Notes: generated by a model not told the origin, from the letters alone. Shown: positions 37,250 through 46,851, counted from the first letter of the stretch. The stretch: DNA of 64,000 nucleotides from Motilibacter deserti (GCF_011250635.1 NZ_JAANNP010000001.1:962933-1026932), one strand, 5' to 3'. Made by a program: numbers and translations.

Positions 37250-38822
37250 GTGCTCGGACTCGAAGTGGTGGTCGCACTCGGGCTGACGGTGCTCGTCGGG
37301 TCCGTCGTCGGCGGCCGGCTGCGCGTCGCCCCTCCCCTGGTGCTCCTCGCGCTGGGCGGGCTGCTGGGCCTGGTGCCCCGCTTCGACGGGGTCCTCGTGC
37401 CTCCCGACGTCGTGCTGCTGGTCTTCCTGCCGGCGCTGCTCTACTGGGAGAGCCTCAGCACCTCGCTGCGCGAGATCCGCGCGAACCTGCGCGTCATCGT
37501 CCTGGCCAGCGTGGTCCTCGTGCTCGCGACGGCCGCCGCCGTCGCCACCGCCCTGCACGCGCTCGGTATGGCGTGGGGCCCGGCGTGGGTGCTCGGCGCG
37601 GTGCTCGCCCCGACCGACGCGACCGCGGTCGCGGCGGTCGCGCGCGGCATGCCGCGGCGCACGCTGACGACGCTGCGCGCCGAGAGCCTGATCAACGACG
37701 GTACGGCGCTGGTGCTCTACGCCGTCGCCGTGCACGCCGTCGTGCAGGCGGAGAGCGTCACCGCGGCCGAGGTCGGCGAGCGCTTCGCCGTCTCGTACGC
37801 CGGCGGCGCCCTCGCGGGCATCGTGACCTGGCGGCTGGCGGTTTGGGCGCGGACGCACCTGCACGACCCGCTGCAGGAGAACGTCGTCAGCCTGCTCACG
37901 CCGTTCGCCGCCTTCCTCGCGGCCGAGCAGCTCGAGGCGTCCGGCGTGCTCGCCGTCGTCGTGGCCGGCCTGCTGATGAGCCAGAGCGGGCCGCGCATCA
38001 TCGCGGCCCGAACCCGACTTCAGGCGAACGCGTTCTGGTCGCTGTCGACCTTCCTGCTGAACGGCGCGCTCTTCGTGCTCGTGGGCATGCAGCTGCACTC
38101 GGCGGTCGAGGGACTGGACTCGACGTCCGTCGGCGAGGCGCTGCAGTTCACGGCGCTGGGCTTCGTCGCCGTCGTCGGTACCCGCTTGCTCTGGTCCAAC
38201 ACGATGCCCTACGTCATCCGCGCGATCGATCGGCGGCCGCAGCAGCGGCTCCGCCGCGTGAGTGCCCGCCACCGCCTGCCCAACGCGTGGGCCGGCTTCC
38301 GCGGGGGGGGTGTCGCTCGCCGCCGTGCTCGCCATCCCCACCACCGTCGAGGACGGGTCGCCGTTCCCCGACCGCGACCTGCTCGTCTTCGTCACCTGCG
38401 GAGTCATCGTCGGCACCCTGCTGCTGCAGGGGCTCACGCTCCCCGCGGTGGTCCGGTGGGCACGGCTGCCGGCGGACGAGGCGCGCGCGGTCGAGCGGCG
38501 CAAGGCCGAGAAGGCCGCGACGCATGCGGGCCTCGCTGCGATGGACGAGGAGGCCCGGCGGCTGGGGACCGACCCCGAGCTGGTGCGCCGGCTGCGCGCG
38601 GAGTACGAGGAGCACGCCGCCGCGCTCGCGTCGCTGGACGGCACCGCGGCGTCGAGCGAGGCGGCCTACGACGCGCTGCGGCTCGCCCTGCTGGCGCACA
38701 AGCGGGCCGCCGTCGTGCAGCTGCGCGACGAGCGCCACATCGACGACATCGTGCTGCGCGAGGTCCAGGCCCAGCTCGACGCCGAGGAGGTACGCCTCCT
38801 GCGGCCCGCCGCTGAGGAATGA
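37250..38822 (+). pseudogene. Na+/H+ antiporter (CPA1/NhaP type) with frameshift
   Basis: Multi-pass antiporter. GTG 37250 follows GGAAGGAG. Frame one gives about 350 residues with CPA1 features (VLAPTDATAVAAVARG with the TD pair, LRAESLINDGTALVLYAV with the ND pair) and ends its homology at WAGFRG. The continuation GVSLAAVLAIPTT and the C-terminal cytoplasmic part (to 38822) are in the next frame. The switch is exactly at a run of eight G (38303-38310); seven would restore the expected GFRGGVSLAA. The gene is therefore broken by one base, unless this is an assembly error or slippage site. If restored it would be about 523 aa. Confidence 0.85.
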
Positions 38823-38834
38823 CCGAAGCGCGGG

Positions 38835-39866
38835 TCAGGCGTGGAACTCCGCCAGCCGCTCGGCCTCGGCCTGCACCTCGGCGCGGTCCCGCTCGGGCAG
38901 CGGCTCGAGCTCGTGCAGCTCGATCCGGCCGCCCACCGGCTTCCACGTCCCGGCGACCGCGCCGTCGACGAGGAAGGTGCCGACCGACTGCGGCGTCCTG
39001 GTCGAGAACACGAGCGGCCGGTACGCCTCCGGCAGCACCTGCGTCCGGCGCGCGTGGGCGAGCAGCACGGCGTCCCACGTCGGCAGGAAGCGGACCGGCG
39101 CGGGCACGTCGGGGTCGGGCAGGGGCAGCCCGGGCAGGTCGACCAGCTCGACGCCGTCCTCGGCCACGAACCGCCGCAGCCGCAGGCGTTCGAGCACCTC
39201 GTCCAGCGCACGCACCGGGAGGCCCGCCCAGTCCGCGACCGCCGCCCGCGGCGCCGGGCCGAAGCCGGTCAGGTAGCGGCGGACGAGCAGCTCCACCCCG
39301 CGGGCGGCCGCGTCGGCAGGCGGAGGGCCGAGCCAGGACTCGGCGGTGGCGAACGTGTCGGCGCGGCGGCGCTCCCAGGTGCCGGAAGGCGGCACCCGGA
39401 CCATGTCGAGCCAGAGCCCGGCACCCGTCGCCTTTACCGGCCGGGTGGCCTCCTCGAGCTGCGCGCGTTTGAGGGGGCCGGCGACGAGGGCCGCGCTCGC
39501 GCGCTCGGCCGCCGCGGCGTACTCCTCCTCGGGGGTCTCGCGGACGGCGCGCAGCTGCCAGCGTCTGCGCTCGTCCCGGACGGCCAGGGCCATCGGCCAG
39601 TAGTCCGCAGCGGAGACGAGGTGGATGGTGGCGCGAAGCAGTGTTCCCTGAACTACTTCGCGTGCTTCGAGCGCCCGGGTGAGGTCGGCCCGTGCGAAGC
39701 CGCGCATCCGCGACCAGAGCCCGACGTACATCGACGGGGCGTACTGCGCCTGGATGCCGCCGACCCGCTCCAGCACCTGCGGCAGCGGACCCGCGTGCCG
39801 GTCGAGCAGGCCCTGCCGGGCGAGCAGCGCACGGTTCAGCTGACGTGCCGTGAGGGCGCGCCCCAC
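38835..39866 (-). CDS. Winged-helix DNA-binding domain protein (HTH_42/YcaQ-like)
   Basis: 343 aa. Family pattern: LTARQLNRALLARQGLL, VLERVGGIQAQYAPSMYVGLWSRMRGF, LEAREVVQGTLLRATIHLVSAADYWPM, YLTGFGPAPRAAVADWAGLP, FLPTWDAVLLAH and TFLVDGAVAGTWKP. Related proteins include AlkX/YcaQ-type crosslink-repair glycosylases; the catalytic QxQ-like motif appears here as GIQAQY. Glycosylase activity is inferred only from that resemblance. GTG 39866 with GAGG upstream lies 8 bp after the lipoprotein gene, likely one operon. Confidence 0.88.
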   Translation of the reverse strand: MGRALTARQLNRALLARQGLLDRHAGPLPQVLERVGGIQAQYAPSMYVGLWSRMRGFARADLTRALEAREVVQGTLLRATIHLVSAADYWPMALAVRDERRRWQLRAVRETPEEEYAAAAERASAALVAGPLKRAQLEEATRPVKATGAGLWLDMVRVPPSGTWERRRADTFATAESWLGPPPADAAARGVELLVRRYLTGFGPAPRAAVADWAGLPVRALDEVLERLRLRRFVAEDGVELVDLPGLPLPDPDVPAPVRFLPTWDAVLLAHARRTQVLPEAYRPLVFSTRTPQSVGTFLVDGAVAGTWKPVGGRIELHELEPLPERDRAEVQAEAERLAEFHA

Positions 39867-39874
39867 GTCGCGCC

Positions 39875-40282
39875 TCAGCCGGTGAAGCGGTCGACCGGGA
39901 TCCCGCACTCGCCCGCCGCCCGGCGCGCGGCGGCCACCGCCTGCTCGCGCGCCTTCTGCAGCGCGGACGTGTCGCCCTGCGCGGCGGCGTCGGCGGCCCG
40001 CTGCAGCGACGCGCGCAGGGACTCCGCCGCCGACTTCAGGTCGGTGTCCTGGATCTGGTCGATGCGGTCGGCCAGCCGCTGCGCGGCCTGCTCGACCTCC
40101 TGCTGGTCGACCTGCTGCGCGTCGGCGATCCGGCTCTGCAGCGTGTCGCTGGCCAGCTGGGCGCAGTCGCGCGCCTTCACCGCCCCGGTCGTGGCGTCGT
40201 TGACGGCGTCCTGGGCGTCGCTGCAGCCGGCGAGCACGAAGAGCAGGGCGAGGGCGGCGGCGGGGCCGAGACGTACGCGCAT
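39875..40282 (-). CDS. Small helical lipoprotein
   Basis: 135 aa. The signal sequence RVRLGPAAALALLFVLAGC carries a lipobox LAGC, lipidation near residue 19. The mature part is mainly Ala/Gln/Asp-rich helix, probably coiled coil (QQVDQQEVEQAAQRLADRIDQIQDTDLKSAAESLRASLQRAADAAAQ), with two Cys (DCAQL and GECGIP). No family recognised. It is upstream of, and probably cotranscribed with, the winged-helix gene; divergent from the cyclase gene at 40385. Confidence 0.78.
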   Translation of the reverse strand: MRVRLGPAAALALLFVLAGCSDAQDAVNDATTGAVKARDCAQLASDTLQSRIADAQQVDQQEVEQAAQRLADRIDQIQDTDLKSAAESLRASLQRAADAAAQGDTSALQKAREQAVAAARRAAGECGIPVDRFTG

Positions 40283-40384
40283 GTGCCCATTGTCCCGCAT
40301 CCTGCGGCCTGCCCCTGGGCTCGGCGCGGCGCGCACCCGGATTCGTCTGCGCGGCAAGCCCCCGCCGGTGCAGGATGCGGAGGC

Positions 40385-41158
40385 ATGACGCTCCTGGGGG
40401 ACCTGGTCACGGCTCTGCGCTCGGGCGCCGTCGAGGTGCTCGACCTCACCGCGCCACTGGTCGACACCACGCCGATCCTGCTGCTGCCCGAGCCCTTCGG
40501 CAACACGCTGCCGTTCCGCCTGCAGGAGATCAGCCGCTACGACGACCGCGGCCCCGGGTGGTACTGGAACAACATCTCCACCGGCGAGCACACCGGCACC
40601 CACTTCGACGCCCCGATCCACTGGGTCACCGGGCGCGACAAGGCCGACGTCTCCCAGGTCCCCGCCCGCGAGCTGCTCGCCCCCGCGGCGGTGCTCGACT
40701 TCACCGCCCAGTCCGCGGCCGATCCCGACTTCCTGCTCGAGGTCGACCACGTGAAGACGTGGGAGGCCGAGCACGGCCCGCTGCCGGAGCAGGGCTGGCT
40801 GCTCTACCGGACCGGGTGGGACGCCCGCTCCCACGACCAGGAGGCCTTCCTCAACGCCGACGAGAAGGGCCCGCACACGCCCGGCATCTCCGTCGAGTGC
40901 GCGCGCTGGCTCGCCGAGGAGGCGCCGGTCATCGGGGTCGGCGTCGAGACGGCCGGCACCGACGCCGGCGGCGCGCACTCGTTCGACCCGCCGTTCCCGT
41001 GCCACTCGTTCCTGCTCGGCGCGGGCAAGTACGGCCTCACCCAGCTGCAGAACCTCGCGCTGCTGCCCCCGACCGGCGCGGTCGTGCTCGCCGCCCCGCT
41101 GCCGATCACCGGCGGCTCGGGCAGCCCGGCCCGCGTCCTGGCCCTCGTCGAGCGCTGA
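40385..41158 (+). CDS. Cyclase family protein (kynurenine formamidase-like fold)
   Basis: 257-aa metal-dependent hydrolase of the cyclase superfamily. The signature HTGTHFDAPIHW (His/Asp metal ligands) lies at about 74-85 and a further His/Glu set near GVGVETAGTDAG and CHSFLL. N-terminal VEVLDLTAPLVDTTPIL is also typical. Members hydrolyse arylformamides or act in isatin and other degradations. The substrate here is unknown. It is followed 11 bp later by a thiamine-diphosphate enzyme gene, indicating a common pathway. Confidence 0.88.
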   Translation: MTLLGDLVTALRSGAVEVLDLTAPLVDTTPILLLPEPFGNTLPFRLQEISRYDDRGPGWYWNNISTGEHTGTHFDAPIHWVTGRDKADVSQVPARELLAPAAVLDFTAQSAADPDFLLEVDHVKTWEAEHGPLPEQGWLLYRTGWDARSHDQEAFLNADEKGPHTPGISVECARWLAEEAPVIGVGVETAGTDAGGAHSFDPPFPCHSFLLGAGKYGLTQLQNLALLPPTGAVVLAAPLPITGGSGSPARVLALVER

Positions 41159-41169
41159 CGGGCGCTCCG

Positions 41170-42822
41170 GTGCTCGTCGCGGAGGCGGTCGGACGGACCC
41201 TGGCCCTGCTCGGCTGCGACACGGTCTTCGGCGTCGTCGGCAGCGGCAACTTCCACGCCACCAACGCGATGGTGGCCGAGGGGGCGCGCTTCGTCGCCGC
41301 CCGGCACGAGGGCGGGGCCGCGACGATGGCCGACGCGTACGCCCGCACCAGCGGCAAGGTCGGCGTCCTCAGCGTGCACCAGGGGTGCGGCCTCACCAAC
41401 GCGATGACGGGCATCACGGAGGCCGCCAAGAGCCGCACGCCGCTCGTCGTGCTCGCCGCCGAGTCGACGGCGGCCCGGTCGAACTTCGCGGTGGACCAGG
41501 AGGCGCTCGCGCGCGCCGTCGGGGCGGTGGCCGAGCGGGTGACGTCGGGCGCGACGGCCGTGCAGGACGCGACGCGGGCCGTGCGCCGGGCCCGCGACGA
41601 GCGGCGGACCGTGGTGCTGAACCTCCCGCTCGACGTCCAGGCCCAGCTGTCCGGGCGGCTGCCCGAGGCGGCCCTCGCGGACCTGCCGCCTCCCCCGCCG
41701 CCGGTGCAGCCGCGCCCCCAGGACGTCGCCCGCCTCACCGACGCGCTCGTCGCCTCCCGGCGGCCGGTGCTCGTGGCCGGCCGCGGTGCCCGCTCGCCGC
41801 AGGCGCGGGACCGGCTGCTCGAGCTGGCCGAGGCGACGGGCGCCCTGCTCGCCACGTCGGCCGTCGCCAAGGGGCTCTTCGGCGCCAGCCCCTGGTCGCT
41901 CGACGTCTCCGGCGGCTTCGCGTCGCCGCTCGCGGCCGAGCTGATCACAGCTTCCGACCTGGTCGTCGGCTGGGGGTGCGCGCTCAACATGTGGACGATG
42001 CGCCACGGCCGGCTGATAGGCCCCGGCGCGACCGTCGCGCAGGTCGACGTCGACCCGGCGGCGCTCGGCGCGGCCCTCCCCGTGCGGGTCGGCGTGGTCG
42101 GCGACGTCGCGGCGACGGCGGCCGCCGTCACCGCCGCGTTGCGCGGGCGGTTCCGGCCCGAGCCGGGCTGGCGCAGCCCACAGCTGAAGGACCGCATCGC
42201 CCGCGAGGCCCGCTGGCGGGACGTGGCGTACGACGACGCCGGCGGGGACGGGCGCATCGACCCGCGCACCTTCTCCATCGCGCTCGACGACCTGCTGCCG
42301 ACCGAGCGCGTCGTCGGCGTCGACTCGGGCAACTTCATGGGCTACCCGAGCATGTTCCTGTCGGTGCCGGACGAGCAGGGCTTCTGCTTCACGCAAGCTT
42401 TCCAGTCGGTCGGCCTCGGCCTCGCCACCGCCATCGGCGCCGCCCTCGCCCGGCCCGACCGGCTCCCGGTCGCCGCGCTGGGCGACGGCGGCGCGCTCAT
42501 GGGCGTCTCGGAGCTGGAGACCGCCGTCCGCCTCGCGCTGCCCCTCGTCGTGGTCGTCTACAACGACGACGCCTACGGCGCGGAGGTGCACCACTTCGGC
42601 CCGGACGGCCACCCGCTCGACACCGTGCTCTTCCCGGAGACCGACATCGCCGCCATCGGGCGCGGGTTCGGCTGCGACGCGGTGACCGTGCGCACCCAGG
42701 ACGACCTCGACGGCGTACGCACATGGCTGGCCGGGCCGCGCGACCGCCCGCTGCTCGTCGACGCGAAGGTGACCCGCGGCATGCCGTCGTGGTGGCTGGA
42801 AGAGGCGTTCCGGGGGCACTGA
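41170..42822 (+). CDS. Thiamine pyrophosphate-dependent enzyme (acetolactate synthase-like)
   Basis: 550-aa protein with the three-domain architecture of 2-oxoacid decarboxylase/carboligase enzymes. N-terminal Pyr domain with catalytic Glu in ARHEGGAATMADAYARTSG, central NAD/FAD-like domain (VLVAGRGARS), and C-terminal PP domain with the ThDP motif GDGGALMGVSELETAVRLALPLVVVVYNDDAYGAE (GDG-x24-ND). It is not a clear IlvB, benzoylformate or oxalyl-CoA enzyme. GTG 41170 is 11 bp after the cyclase stop. The pair suggests a degradation route for an acid released by the cyclase. Confidence 0.88.
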   Translation: MLVAEAVGRTLALLGCDTVFGVVGSGNFHATNAMVAEGARFVAARHEGGAATMADAYARTSGKVGVLSVHQGCGLTNAMTGITEAAKSRTPLVVLAAESTAARSNFAVDQEALARAVGAVAERVTSGATAVQDATRAVRRARDERRTVVLNLPLDVQAQLSGRLPEAALADLPPPPPPVQPRPQDVARLTDALVASRRPVLVAGRGARSPQARDRLLELAEATGALLATSAVAKGLFGASPWSLDVSGGFASPLAAELITASDLVVGWGCALNMWTMRHGRLIGPGATVAQVDVDPAALGAALPVRVGVVGDVAATAAAVTAALRGRFRPEPGWRSPQLKDRIAREARWRDVAYDDAGGDGRIDPRTFSIALDDLLPTERVVGVDSGNFMGYPSMFLSVPDEQGFCFTQAFQSVGLGLATAIGAALARPDRLPVAALGDGGALMGVSELETAVRLALPLVVVVYNDDAYGAEVHHFGPDGHPLDTVLFPETDIAAIGRGFGCDAVTVRTQDDLDGVRTWLAGPRDRPLLVDAKVTRGMPSWWLEEAFRGH

Positions 42823-42920
42823 CCTCTTGACCGGCTGCACCCGCCCGACCGGCCTGTACCGTCGAAGGACAGGCCCAGTCACGGGCAGCGCGACACACGA
42901 GGACGACAGGAGCCGCGGGG

Positions 42921-44876
42921 ATGAGGACGGGCATCGACACCGACCACCTGGTGCCATCGGTCCGGCCGCAGGACGACCTCTTCCGCCACGTCAACGGCAA
43001 GTGGCTGGACGAGGCGGAGATCCCTGCCGACCGCGCCTTCGACGGCGTGTTCTACCACCTGCGCGACGCCGCCGAGGAGAGCCTGCGGGCCATCCTCGAG
43101 GCCGCCGCCGCGTCCGACGCGCCTGCGGGCAGCGAAGAGCGCAAGATCGGCGACCTCTACGCCAGCTTCCTCGACGAGGCGCGCGCCGAGTCCCTGGGCG
43201 CGGAGCCGATCGCGGCCGACCTCGGCCGGGTGCTCGCGCTGCCCGACAGAGCTGCCTTCGTCCGCACCCTCGGCGAGCTCGCACGCGGCGGCGTGATGGG
43301 CCCGTTCGTCATGTGGGTCAACACCGACGCCCGCCAGTCCGACCGCTACGTGCTCTACGTCGGCCAGGCCGGGCTGGGCCTGCCGGACGAGTCGTACTAC
43401 CGCGAGGACAAGTTCGCCGAGATCCGCGAGGCCTACGTCCTGCACGTGACCCGCATGCTGGAGCTCGCCGGGGTGCCGGACCCGAAGGCCGCGGCCCAGC
43501 GCGTCGTCGAGCTGGAGACACGGCTGGCCGGGGCGCACTGGGACCGGGTCAGCAACCGCGACGCCGAGAAGACCTACAACAAGGTCGACCGCGCCGCACT
43601 GGCCGCGCTGACGCCGGGCTTCGACTGGGAGGCCTGGGCCGACGCGCTCGGCGCCCCCGCGTCGCTGCTCGACGAGGTCATCGTCCGCCAGCCGGACTAC
43701 CTCACCGCGCTCGCTGCCGCCCTCGACGAGGTGCCGCTCGACGTCTGGCGCGAGTGGCTCGCCTGGCGCGTCGTCCGGGCTGCCGCGCCCTACCTCAGCA
43801 GTGCGTTCAGCGAAGAGAGCTTCGCGTTCTACGGCACCACGCTCACCGGCGCCCCCGAGGAGCGCGCGCGATGGAAGCGCGCAGTCTCCTTCGTCGAGGG
43901 CGCGATGGGCGAGGCGGTCGGCAAGCTCTACGTCGCCGAGCACTTCCCGCCCGCGGCCAAGACCGTGATGCAGGGGCTCGTCGCGAACCTCGTCGAGGCG
44001 TACCGCCAGGACATCGTCACCCTCGACTGGATGAGCCCCGAGACCAAGGCGCGGGCGCTGGAGAAGCTCGAGCGCTTCACGCCCAAGATCGGCTACCCCG
44101 ACAAGTGGCGCGACTACTCCACCCTCGAGGTGGACCGCGGCGACCTCGTCGGCAACCTGCGCCGGGCCGAAGCCTACGAGCTCGAGCGCGACCTGGCGAA
44201 GGTCGGGTCGCCCATCGACCGCACCGAGTGGTTCATGACGCCGCAGACGGTCAACGCCTACTACAACCCGGGGATGAACGAGATCGTCTTCCCCGCGGCG
44301 ATCCTGCAGCCGCCGTTCTTCGACCTCGAGGCCGACGACGCCGTCAACTACGGAGCCATCGGCGCCGTCATCGGCCACGAGATCGGCCACGGCTTCGACG
44401 ACCAGGGCTCGAAGTACGACGGGGACGGCAACCTCAACGACTGGTGGACCGACGCCGACCGCGCGGCTTTCGAGGAGCGCACGGCCAAGCTCGTCGCGCA
44501 GTACGACGAGTTCGAGCCGGCCCAGACCCCCGGCCACAAGGTCAACGGCAGCCTCACCGTCGGCGAGAACATCGGCGACCTCGGCGGCGTCACCATCGCC
44601 TACAAGGCCTACCTGCTCTCCCTCGGCGGCCAGGAGCCTCCCGTGCTCGAGGGTATGACGGGGCACCAGCGCTTCTTCTGCAGCTGGGCGCAGGCCTGGC
44701 GGAGCAAGGGGCGCGACGCCGAGGTGCTGCGCCGGCTCGCGATCGACCCGCACTCGCCCGGAGAGTTCCGGTGCAACGGCGTCGTCCGCAACCTCGAGGA
44801 GTTCCACACCGCCTTCGACGTCGCCCCCGGCGACGGGCTCTGGCTCGAGCCGGAGGACCGCGTACGCATCTGGTGA
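42921..44876 (+). CDS. M13 family zinc metallopeptidase
   Basis: 651-aa neprilysin/PepO-like endopeptidase. Zinc motif HEIGHGFDDQG (H486, E487, H490) with the third ligand Glu549 in GENIGD, NAYYNPGMNEIVFPAAILQPPFFD substrate region, and C-terminal RVRIW. The N-terminal domain (DLFRHVNGKWLDEAEIPADRAFDGVF) is typical. There is no signal peptide or membrane anchor, so it is probably cytoplasmic, as in most actinobacterial M13 enzymes. AGGAG lies 8 nt before ATG. A hairpin follows at 44914. Confidence 0.94.
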   Translation: MRTGIDTDHLVPSVRPQDDLFRHVNGKWLDEAEIPADRAFDGVFYHLRDAAEESLRAILEAAAASDAPAGSEERKIGDLYASFLDEARAESLGAEPIAADLGRVLALPDRAAFVRTLGELARGGVMGPFVMWVNTDARQSDRYVLYVGQAGLGLPDESYYREDKFAEIREAYVLHVTRMLELAGVPDPKAAAQRVVELETRLAGAHWDRVSNRDAEKTYNKVDRAALAALTPGFDWEAWADALGAPASLLDEVIVRQPDYLTALAAALDEVPLDVWREWLAWRVVRAAAPYLSSAFSEESFAFYGTTLTGAPEERARWKRAVSFVEGAMGEAVGKLYVAEHFPPAAKTVMQGLVANLVEAYRQDIVTLDWMSPETKARALEKLERFTPKIGYPDKWRDYSTLEVDRGDLVGNLRRAEAYELERDLAKVGSPIDRTEWFMTPQTVNAYYNPGMNEIVFPAAILQPPFFDLEADDAVNYGAIGAVIGHEIGHGFDDQGSKYDGDGNLNDWWTDADRAAFEERTAKLVAQYDEFEPAQTPGHKVNGSLTVGENIGDLGGVTIAYKAYLLSLGGQEPPVLEGMTGHQRFFCSWAQAWRSKGRDAEVLRRLAIDPHSPGEFRCNGVVRNLEEFHTAFDVAPGDGLWLEPEDRVRIW

Positions 44877-44913
44877 CCGTCGCGTCGCCGCTGTCGCGTG
44901 CCGCAGGGCCGCT

Positions 44914-44936
44914 CGCCGTCGCAGTTCGTGACGGCG
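44914..44936 (+). terminator. Hairpin after the M13 peptidase gene
   Basis: Nine-bp stem CGCCGTCGC / GTGACGGCG (one G-U) with loop AGTTC, 37 bp after the stop. Confidence 0.5.
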
Positions 44937-45636
44937 GGCGGCCCTTCGCCATTCGTGGGTGAGGCGTCCCGCTCCACGCTCGTCGGGCGCGCGGCCCAGT
45001 CACTGCGGGCACTTGCGTACCCCGTATGGGCGCCACCGACTCGCCATGCGCCCCGCCTCGCGCCCATACGACCTCCTGAGTCGGGCGACGTCGGGTGCCG
45101 CGCGCTCCCGCGACGTACCCGCACCGAGCGTTCACCCCCCGGAACCCTCGCGCCTGCGCCCCGCGACCACGGCCGACCTGGAACTCCTCCGGCCGCGCTG
45201 CAGCCCCGCCTCCGTGCGCACGACGCCGCCCAAGTGCCCGGGGCGGGCCTCAAGCCCCCGCACCGAGGCAACACGACACCGTCGCCAGGTTTAGGACCAC
45301 CGCCGCCCGAATGGTCGCCCCCCGAAGAGCACTTCCTGAGATTTCTGCGATCCGGACCCAACCGCGCCCCGAGGCCGCTCCGAAGGAAGGGTGAGCGGCG
45401 GGAACGATCACCGCCCCGGACGACCGGAAGGAGGAGCAGACAGCACGCCCCACGGCACCCCAGACCGGCGGTTCATCCGATCCGGCATGGCGACCGGGCC
45501 GTGGCTTCACGCAGCAACTTCCGGGGAGAACTCCCCACGCTTCTCCACAGCACTGCACTTCGCCGAAGTGCACTACCGCTGTTGATGACCTGCAGAAGCG
45601 TCGCACCATCACTCCCAGTGCAGAATGGGGTTTCGC
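44937..45636. other. 700-bp gene-free region with inverted repeats
   Basis: No frame here shows coding character; the ORFs are Arg/Pro-rich shadows. It holds nested inverted repeats: CGTATGGGCGC (45023-45033) with GCGCCCATACG (45060-45070), and CCGACTC (45037-45043) with GAGTCGG (45078-45084). The 3' end must contain the promoter of the ferritin-like gene. Base composition is slightly less GC than neighbours near 45530-45640. Confidence 0.55.
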
Positions 45637-46572
45637 ATGTTCGGAAAGTCCCTCGTCGTCGACATGGTCAACAGGAGCGCCGAGAACGCGACCGACCGTC
45701 GCGCCTTCCTGCGCAGCGCCGGGTTCGCCGGCCTCGGGGTGGCCGGCGCCGGCGCGCTCGCCGCGATGGGCGCGACCGAGGCGCACGCGGACGAGGCCAG
45801 TGACGGGGCCGTCCTCAACTTCGCGCTGAACCTGGAGTACCTCGAGGCGGAGTTCTACTCGCACGCCGCCTACGGGAAGGGCCTGGACGAGGCGCTCACC
45901 ACGGGCACGGGCACCCGGGGCGGGGTCGTCGGCGGCCGCCGCGTGCCGTTCAAGACCAAGTCGATCGCCCAGTTCGCGACCGAGATCGCGGCGGACGAGA
46001 TCCACCACGTGAAGTTCCTGCGCAAGGCGCTCGGCTCGGCGGCCGTGTCCCGTCCCGCGATCGACCTGAAGACCAGCTTCACCGCCGCGGCCCGTGCGGC
46101 CAAGCTGATCGGCCCGAAGCAGACGTTCGACCCGTTCGCGAACGAGAACAACTTCATGCTCGCCGCGTTCATCTTCGAGGACGTCGGCGTCACGGCCTAC
46201 AAGGGCGCCGCCCCGCTCATCACCAACAAGGCCTACCTCGAGGCCGCCGCCGGGATCCTGGCCGTGGAGGCCTACCACGCCGCGACGATCCGCACGTCGC
46301 TGTGGAACCGCGGCCTCGTCAAGGAGACCGTCGCGATCTCCGACGCACGTGACTCGCTGCACGGCGGCGCCGACTCCGACCAGGGCATCGGCTACCCGCG
46401 CGGCGACAAGGACTGGTTCGCCAACATCGTGCCGGCCGACAACAACGGCATCGCGTTCAGCCGTACGCCGGGCGAGGTGCTCAACGTCGTCTACCTCTCC
46501 CCCGGCAAGGTCACCAAGGGCGGGTTCTTCCCGGCCGGTGTCAACGGCGCGGTCAACGCCAGCGGCAGCTGA
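45637..46572 (+). CDS. Tat-exported ferritin-like domain protein
   Basis: 311 aa. A twin-arginine signal (DRRAFLRSAGFAGLGVAGAGALAA) exports a folded protein. The four-helix ferritin-like core has metal-ligand patterns LEYLEAEFYSHA, DEIHHVKFLR, FEDVGVTAY and AVEAYHAATIR (E, ExxH, E, ExxH), as in desiccation-related/PCC13-62-type proteins. It may bind iron or manganese outside the membrane. ATG 45637 is preferred because a GGGG lies 6 nt upstream; ATG 45625 and 45664 are alternatives. A strong terminator separates it from the metal-transporter genes. Confidence 0.9.
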   Translation: MFGKSLVVDMVNRSAENATDRRAFLRSAGFAGLGVAGAGALAAMGATEAHADEASDGAVLNFALNLEYLEAEFYSHAAYGKGLDEALTTGTGTRGGVVGGRRVPFKTKSIAQFATEIAADEIHHVKFLRKALGSAAVSRPAIDLKTSFTAAARAAKLIGPKQTFDPFANENNFMLAAFIFEDVGVTAYKGAAPLITNKAYLEAAAGILAVEAYHAATIRTSLWNRGLVKETVAISDARDSLHGGADSDQGIGYPRGDKDWFANIVPADNNGIAFSRTPGEVLNVVYLSPGKVTKGGFFPAGVNGAVNASGS

Positions 46573-46617
46573 CGTAGCAATCAGCAAAGCCAGCTTCACC
46601 CCTTTGTAGTTCAGGTG

Positions 46618-46647
46618 AGGGAGGCCGGGCGGCAGCCCGGCCTCCCT
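46618..46647. terminator. Strong hairpin terminator
   Basis: Thirteen-bp perfect stem (46618-46630 with 46635-46647) with GGCA tetraloop, 45 bp after the ferritin-like gene. Confidence 0.85.
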
Positions 46648-46668
46648 GGGCATCGAAGGAGCCGCCCC

Positions 46669-46851
46669 GTGTTCGAGCCGACAGCGTTCGTACGACCCAC
46701 CGTCGCCCTGTACGCCGTGGCGGCCGCCACCGCCACCGCCACCGCGCAGTGGGCTCCCGCCGTGGTGATCGTGGCCGGCGCCGGCGCCCAGGCCGTGCAC
46801 CGCCGCACCACGCGGGACGGCAGCGCCCGGCCGGCAGCCACCGCCGGCTGA
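46669..46851 (+). CDS. Small membrane protein coupled to NRAMP transporter
   Basis: 60-aa protein from GTG 46669, which has AAGGAG 8 nt upstream. One or two hydrophobic stretches (VALYAVAAATATATA and WAPAVVIVAGAGAQAV) are followed by a basic, disordered end (HRRTTRDGSARPAATAG). Its TGA stop overlaps the NRAMP ATG by one base (TGATG), so translation is coupled. I know no family. It could be an accessory or regulatory small protein, or only a leader peptide that helps translation of the transporter. Confidence 0.6.
   Translation: MFEPTAFVRPTVALYAVAAATATATAQWAPAVVIVAGAGAQAVHRRTTRDGSARPAATAG

Noticed and set aside
36035-38644. 869-aa minus-strand open frame
   Set aside because: Antisense to the sigma-linked membrane protein, DUF3140 (same strand but other frame) and antiporter genes; no family features.
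44959-45585. Open frames of 60-111 aa in the gap before the ferritin-like gene
   Set aside because: Arg/Pro/Ser-rich translations, no domains, weak starts; typical high-GC shadow frames.
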